Assembly: GCA_016710965.1 (NCBI GenBank)
Contig: JADJTW010000012.1
Span: 1-64,000, forward strand
Direction of reading: 5' to 3'
Length of the DNA: 64,000 nucleotides
Origin: Flavobacteriales bacterium
Lineage (GTDB): Bacteria > Bacteroidota > Bacteroidia > Flavobacteriales_F > PHOS-HE28
Made by a program: the position numbers and the translations under genes. Every line of letters begins with the position of its first letter. The first letter of the stretch is position 1. This document shows, piece by piece, positions 60,652-64,000 of this stretch. Below the pieces are notes generated by a model. That model ran no database searches. It had not been told where the DNA came from and saw only the letters and a program-made list of their open reading frames with translations.

Positions 60652-61082
60652 GGCTGCTTGGCTTCGTGGTCCCGCAATGCGGCGGCTTTGTAGTTCAAGT
60701 AGGCCACGCGGTCCGGTTCGGACAGGTTGCTGAGCACCACCTGCTCGAATTCATCGCGGCCCAACAGGACGATACCCTTGCCGAGGAGGGGATCGAACAC
60801 CCGCACCCTTTCGCCTACGCGGCGAATGGCATCATGCTGGTGAAGATCGATGATAGCGATCTCTTCTTCGCTGGCGGGGCGAAGGGCGTCCTCCTCGATT
60901 ACCAGGAACGAAGAAGAGTAGAAGAGCACCAGGCCGTTGTACTTGTAGGGGGCACGGAGTTGCATGTCTGCTATCTGCTCCTGCGAATAGCGCGCATGCA
61001 CCCGTTGCACGCCAGCCGGGCTCTGGGCCGATGCTTGCGAAACGACCAAGGCTAGCACAGCTACGACGGACTTCAAGTTCAT
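60648..61082 (-). CDS. Hypothetical exported protein
   Basis: 144 residues. The signal peptide (AVLALVVSQASAQ) is followed by VQRVHARYSQEQIADMQLRA, PYKYNGLVLFYSSSFLVIEE, AIRRVGERVRVFDPLLGKGI, VLLGRDEFEQVVLSNLSEPD and RVAYLNYKAAALRDHEAKQ. No known domain is recognised. The stop overlaps the start of the CUB-like gene (GTGA), so the two are translated together; the small protein might be a partner or chaperone of the T9SS cargo. TACCTTGC lies 16 bases before the ATG. Confidence 0.7.
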   Translation of the reverse strand: MNLKSVVAVLALVVSQASAQSPAGVQRVHARYSQEQIADMQLRAPYKYNGLVLFYSSSFLVIEEDALRPASEEEIAIIDLHQHDAIRRVGERVRVFDPLLGKGIVLLGRDEFEQVVLSNLSEPDRVAYLNYKAAALRDHEAKQP

Positions 61083-61188
61083 GACGATCAGCAAGGTAGG
61101 AGAATCGATGAGGGGCCTGCAAGTGCTAGACGAGGGTCGGCCTGTGGAGGTTGTGCGGCTCCCGGCCATGGTGGCCATCTTTACCGCC

Positions 61189-62523
61189 ATGCCAGCCCAG
61201 CTCCGCTCGGTCCTGTTCTTCCTGGTGGTTCTGGCCCTATGCAGTTGGCACCTCGATGCGGGTCGCAATGACAATACCATCAGCCGTGCCGCCATGGTGG
61301 CCGCCTTAGTGGAGCATGGCTCCCTCTGCATAGACCCTTATCATGAACTGACCAAGGACAAAGCCCTCGTGGACGGGCACTACTACAGCGAGAAGGCGCC
61401 GCTACCAGCCCTTTTGGTCGCCCCTTTCTGGTTCGCGGCCCATCGGATTGGTTGGGTGCAGCCCGGTGAACATGGCCTGCTTACCGACGGACTGCTGCGA
61501 CTGGGCGGTTTCCTCTGCGGCAGTCTTCCGCTTTCGTTGATCATCCTGCTCACCTGGCGCCGGCTCCGGACGCTGGCCTCCCCTATCCCATCCACCTGGC
61601 TGGCTGCTCTCCCGTTCATCGGCTCCTTCCTATTCGTGTACAGCGGCAGTTTCCACGGCCATCTTCTAGCTGCGCTCCTTCTCCTCCTCGCTTGGCGTTT
61701 GCGTGCGCTTGGGTCCTTCCTGCCCAGCGGCTTCCTCGCAGGTGCTGCGGTCCTCTGCGAATACAGCCTGTTCGTATTTCCGCTCGTCTGGTTGGTGCAG
61801 GATGCACTGCGAATGAGGTGGAGGGCCGTTGGGGCTCAGGTATTCGGAGGGCTACCTGCGTTCTTGCTGGTGGGCTTCATGAATTTGATGGTGACGGGCC
61901 ATCCGCTCGAACTGCCCTACGCCGATGTCGCGGAGCATGTGGATCGCAGCGGCGGAGCATTCGGGCTCGGAGCGCCGTCGATCGCAGGACTGTACGGGTT
62001 GCTGTTCGGCGGCTTTCGGGGCCTGTTCACGCATGCCCCGGTCGCCATCCTTTGCGCGTTCGTCGCAATCGCGTGGATGCGGCGCTGCGGTTGGCGATCC
62101 ACCTTGCTGCATCCCTTGGTGATCCCATCTCTATTACTGGTGCTGATGATAGCAGGCCACAGCATGTGGTGGGGCGGTTGGGCCTTCGGGCCTCGCCACC
62201 TGACAAGCGTTGCAGTGCTGCTGCTGGCTGCAACCCTGCCCCGACTGCCCGATCGCCCGTGGGTCGATGGAGCTCTGGTGTGGATGGGTGCATGGGGGCT
62301 GGTCGTCGCCATTGCTGCAAAGTGTACCACATGGTATTCGCTTCCGACGGAAATTGAACACCCCTTCAGGGACATGATACTTCCACGGATACTTCACGGC
62401 TTGTTCACCAATTCCCAGTGGCCGGTGGATGCAGGCTTTTCGCCAATAATGGGAAGCATGCTCTTTCTCCTCGCGTTCGGTCTATCCATGCGTTTCCTTC
62501 GAACCCTTGAAACGAAGATCTGA
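61189..62523 (+). CDS. Polytopic membrane protein, possibly glycosyltransferase-like
   Basis: About 444 residues with nine to eleven membrane segments (SVLFFLVVLALCSWHL, LLVAPFWFAAHRIGW, CGSLPLSLIILLTWRRL, ALPFIGSFLFVYSGSF, FGGLPAFLLVGFMNLMV, IPSLLLVLMIAGHSMWWGGW). The first loop LVDGHYYSEKAPLPALLVAP and the later FGPRHLT resemble membrane mannosyl/arabinosyltransferase-like proteins (GT-C fold) of bacteria, but the catalytic acidic residue is not certain. The start is uncertain (61168 or 61189); 61189 places CATCTTTA 13 bases upstream. Its stop overlaps rsmE as TGATG. Confidence 0.7.
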   Translation: MPAQLRSVLFFLVVLALCSWHLDAGRNDNTISRAAMVAALVEHGSLCIDPYHELTKDKALVDGHYYSEKAPLPALLVAPFWFAAHRIGWVQPGEHGLLTDGLLRLGGFLCGSLPLSLIILLTWRRLRTLASPIPSTWLAALPFIGSFLFVYSGSFHGHLLAALLLLLAWRLRALGSFLPSGFLAGAAVLCEYSLFVFPLVWLVQDALRMRWRAVGAQVFGGLPAFLLVGFMNLMVTGHPLELPYADVAEHVDRSGGAFGLGAPSIAGLYGLLFGGFRGLFTHAPVAILCAFVAIAWMRRCGWRSTLLHPLVIPSLLLVLMIAGHSMWWGGWAFGPRHLTSVAVLLLAATLPRLPDRPWVDGALVWMGAWGLVVAIAAKCTTWYSLPTEIEHPFRDMILPRILHGLFTNSQWPVDAGFSPIMGSMLFLLAFGLSMRFLRTLETKI

Positions 62524-63224
62524 TGCATCTCTTCTATTGCCCTGCGCTCGAAGGAGAATTCGTCGAGCTGCCTGAGGAGGAGGCTCACCATGCCCTATCC
62601 GTCCTGCGGATGAAGAGAGGCGATCGCATCGGCTTGCTGAACGGGAGGGGTCTTCGGGCTGAAGCGGAACTGCTGGAAGTGAACAAGCGGGCTTGCCGCG
62701 CGCACATACTCACGCGCCAGCCATTCGAGCAGGAGCGCCAGGCTCGGATCCACATCGCAGTTGCGCCCACCAAGCAGATGGAGCGCCTCGAGTGGTTCGT
62801 GGAAAAGGCCGTGGAACTGGGCGTGGACAGGATCACGCCATTGCTTACCAAGCGCACCGAACGGACCGCGCTCCGCATCGATCGCCTGCAGCGCGTTGCC
62901 ATAGCCGCCATGAAGCAGAGCCAGCGCACCTGGCTTCCCGTCATCGATGAACTCGTATCGACCGATGCGCTGCTCGCGCAGGATCTTCCAATGCACCGCT
63001 ATTTCGGCTGGTGCGAGGGCGAGCATGTTTCGCTGATGCATGCGTATGACCCCTCCTACGATGCGATCGCTGTGATCGGACCCGAAGGCGACTTCGACCC
63101 GCAGGAGGCCACCGACCTTCGCGTGAAGGGCTTCACTGCGGTAAGCCTCGGCCATGCACGCTTGCGCACCGAAACCGCCGCGCTTGCCGCATGCGCGTGG
63201 ATGAGCCTCGCGCAACAGCGGTAG
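62523..63224 (+). CDS. rsmE: 16S rRNA (uracil1498-N3)-methyltransferase RsmE
   Basis: 233 residues. A PUA-like N-terminal domain (MHLFYCPALEGEFVELPEEE, AHHALSVLRMKRGDRIGLLN) is followed by the SPOUT knot: RIHIAVAPTKQMERLEWFVE, KAVELGVDRITPLLTKRTER, AMKQSQRTWLPVI, IAVIGPEGDFDPQEATDL and VSLGHARLRTETAALAACAW. The GPEGG-like loop (GPEGDF) and LG-x-x-x-LRTETA are RsmE hallmarks. The start overlaps the stop of the membrane protein gene (TGATG). Confidence 0.96.
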   Translation: MHLFYCPALEGEFVELPEEEAHHALSVLRMKRGDRIGLLNGRGLRAEAELLEVNKRACRAHILTRQPFEQERQARIHIAVAPTKQMERLEWFVEKAVELGVDRITPLLTKRTERTALRIDRLQRVAIAAMKQSQRTWLPVIDELVSTDALLAQDLPMHRYFGWCEGEHVSLMHAYDPSYDAIAVIGPEGDFDPQEATDLRVKGFTAVSLGHARLRTETAALAACAWMSLAQQR

Positions 63225-63233
63225 CTTTCGCCC

Positions 63234-63899
63234 ATGTTCCGACTGTTCAAGTCCCTGTTGGTCCTTCTTGCGCCTCTTACGCTCTCCGCACAGGGCAGCT
63301 ACCAGTTGGCGGTGCTCAAGTACAACGGAGGCGGTGATTGGTACGGGAATCCCACCAGCCTGCCCAACCTGGTGAGCTTCTGCAATCGGCAGTTGGGCAT
63401 GAGCATCAGCGCCGATGTGCCCCATGTAGAGGTGGGCAGCCCTGATCTCTTCACCTATCCACTGGTGCATATGACCGGTCATGGGAACGTGGTCTTTAGC
63501 ATGCAGGAAGCCGAGAACCTGCGCACCTACCTCGTGGCTGGTGGATTCCTGCATATCAGCGACAACTACGGCATGGACCAGTTCATCAGGCCCATGATGA
63601 AGCGGGTATTCCCCGAACTGGAACTCGTTGAACTGCCGTTCGCGCATTCCATCTATCACCAGAAGTTCGATTTCGCACAGGGCCTGCCCAAGATCCATGA
63701 GCACGACGATAAGCCGCCGCGTGGCTACGGCCTCATCTGGGAGGGCCGCCTGGTCTGCTTCTACGACTATGAGTGCGACCTGGGCGATGGCTGGGAGGAT
63801 GCCGAAGTGCATGGTGATAGCGAAGCCACGCGCACCAAGGCGCTGCAGATGGGCGCCAACATCGTTCGGTACGCGTTCGCTGGGGCGGGCGCCGAGTGA
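63234..63899 (+). CDS. DUF4159 domain protein
   Basis: 221 residues. The signal peptide ends APLTLSAQ. YQLAVLKYNGGGDWYGNPTS, LVHMTGHGNVVFS, AENLRTYLVAGGFLHISDNY, ELVELPFAHSIYHQKFDF, GYGLIWEGRLVCFYDYECDL, GDGWED and ALQMGANIVRYAFAG match DUF4159, a class I glutamine amidotransferase-like fold exported to the periplasm and often found near Bat/MoxR genes. TAGCTTTC lies exactly 12 bases before the ATG, its TAG being the rsmE stop. The 101 bases after the gene hold nothing recognisable. Confidence 0.93.
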   Translation: MFRLFKSLLVLLAPLTLSAQGSYQLAVLKYNGGGDWYGNPTSLPNLVSFCNRQLGMSISADVPHVEVGSPDLFTYPLVHMTGHGNVVFSMQEAENLRTYLVAGGFLHISDNYGMDQFIRPMMKRVFPELELVELPFAHSIYHQKFDFAQGLPKIHEHDDKPPRGYGLIWEGRLVCFYDYECDLGDGWEDAEVHGDSEATRTKALQMGANIVRYAFAGAGAE

Positions 63900-64000
63900 T
63901 CCCTCCTAACCTTCGAGGGCGTTGCTCCTGCCACGCCGGACACGTCCGTTCCTGCCGGGATTCGACCGCTTCCGAAGCGGGAATGCTAAATCTCTGTTAA

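Overview
The window reads as a piece of a GC-rich (roughly 60% by eye) Bacteroidota genome, most likely a Flavobacteriales lineage. The evidence is the type IX secretion (T9SS) hardware and cargo: C-terminal sorting domains on at least six proteins, a SprB-like repeat adhesin coupled to a PorP/SprF gene, and GLPGLI-like, FISUMP, ELWxxDGT and delta-60 repeat proteins. The promoters fit the Bacteroidota -33/-7 type (TTG, about 19 bases, TAnnTTTG). Species cannot be assigned from this alone.

Layout. 1-1505: frameshift-riddled remnants of a DoxX-like gene, an SRPBCC gene and a DUF6364-like/PIN toxin-antitoxin pair with a clear promoter and inverted repeat. 1600-4902: ffh and a tail of small exported proteins ending in RKPKQ, separated by decayed copies of the ffh 3' end. 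5050-8006: a four-helix-bundle protein, a frameshifted unknown gene, a DUF433/DUF5615 toxin-antitoxin pair between direct repeats, and an NTF2-like lipoprotein. 8172-23088: secreted or envelope proteins (delta-60 repeat protein, M43-like protease, GH3 glycosidase, GH18 chitinase) mixed with household genes (TonB C-terminal protein, OsmC, Crp/Fnr regulator, YaaA, pirin, desaturase, exonuclease/endonuclease/phosphatase-fold protein). 23176-29688: the giant SprB-like adhesin and its PorP/SprF partner. 29698-43060: argS, arginase plus CtlX, ftsK, an ELWxxDGT protein and dnaE. 43084-50191: FISUMP lipoprotein, trxA, a 35-base G tract, DUF58 protein, tRNA-Asp, reprolysin-type protease and a lipoprotein. 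50244-53061: a MarR/GbsR-controlled operon with a methyltransferase and two paralogous small membrane proteins. 53122-57462: a MacAB/LolCDE-like ABC export operon. 57595-63899: serine hydrolase, CUB-like T9SS protein, polytopic membrane protein, rsmE and a DUF4159 protein.

How it fits together. Much of the window encodes extracellular proteins routed through T9SS, some of which degrade polymers (GH3, GH18, two metalloproteases), alongside envelope export and adhesion functions. Arginase and CtlX, translationally coupled by a GTGA overlap, would yield ornithine from arginine and citrulline.

The most unusual sequence-level observations are: the repeated duplication of the ffh tail with small exported genes; a palindromic element inserted in frame in argS with relatives in two intergenic regions; a promoter-like octamer placed exactly 12 bases before many start codons, suggesting leaderless or near-leaderless mRNAs; matched operators at the MarR gene and inside the next gene; two tandem GGTATCAC palindromes without an obvious regulated gene; and a poly-G tract. 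Single-base indels, several in homopolymers, interrupt a number of otherwise normal genes and cluster in the first 6.5 kb. They may be consensus errors rather than biology.
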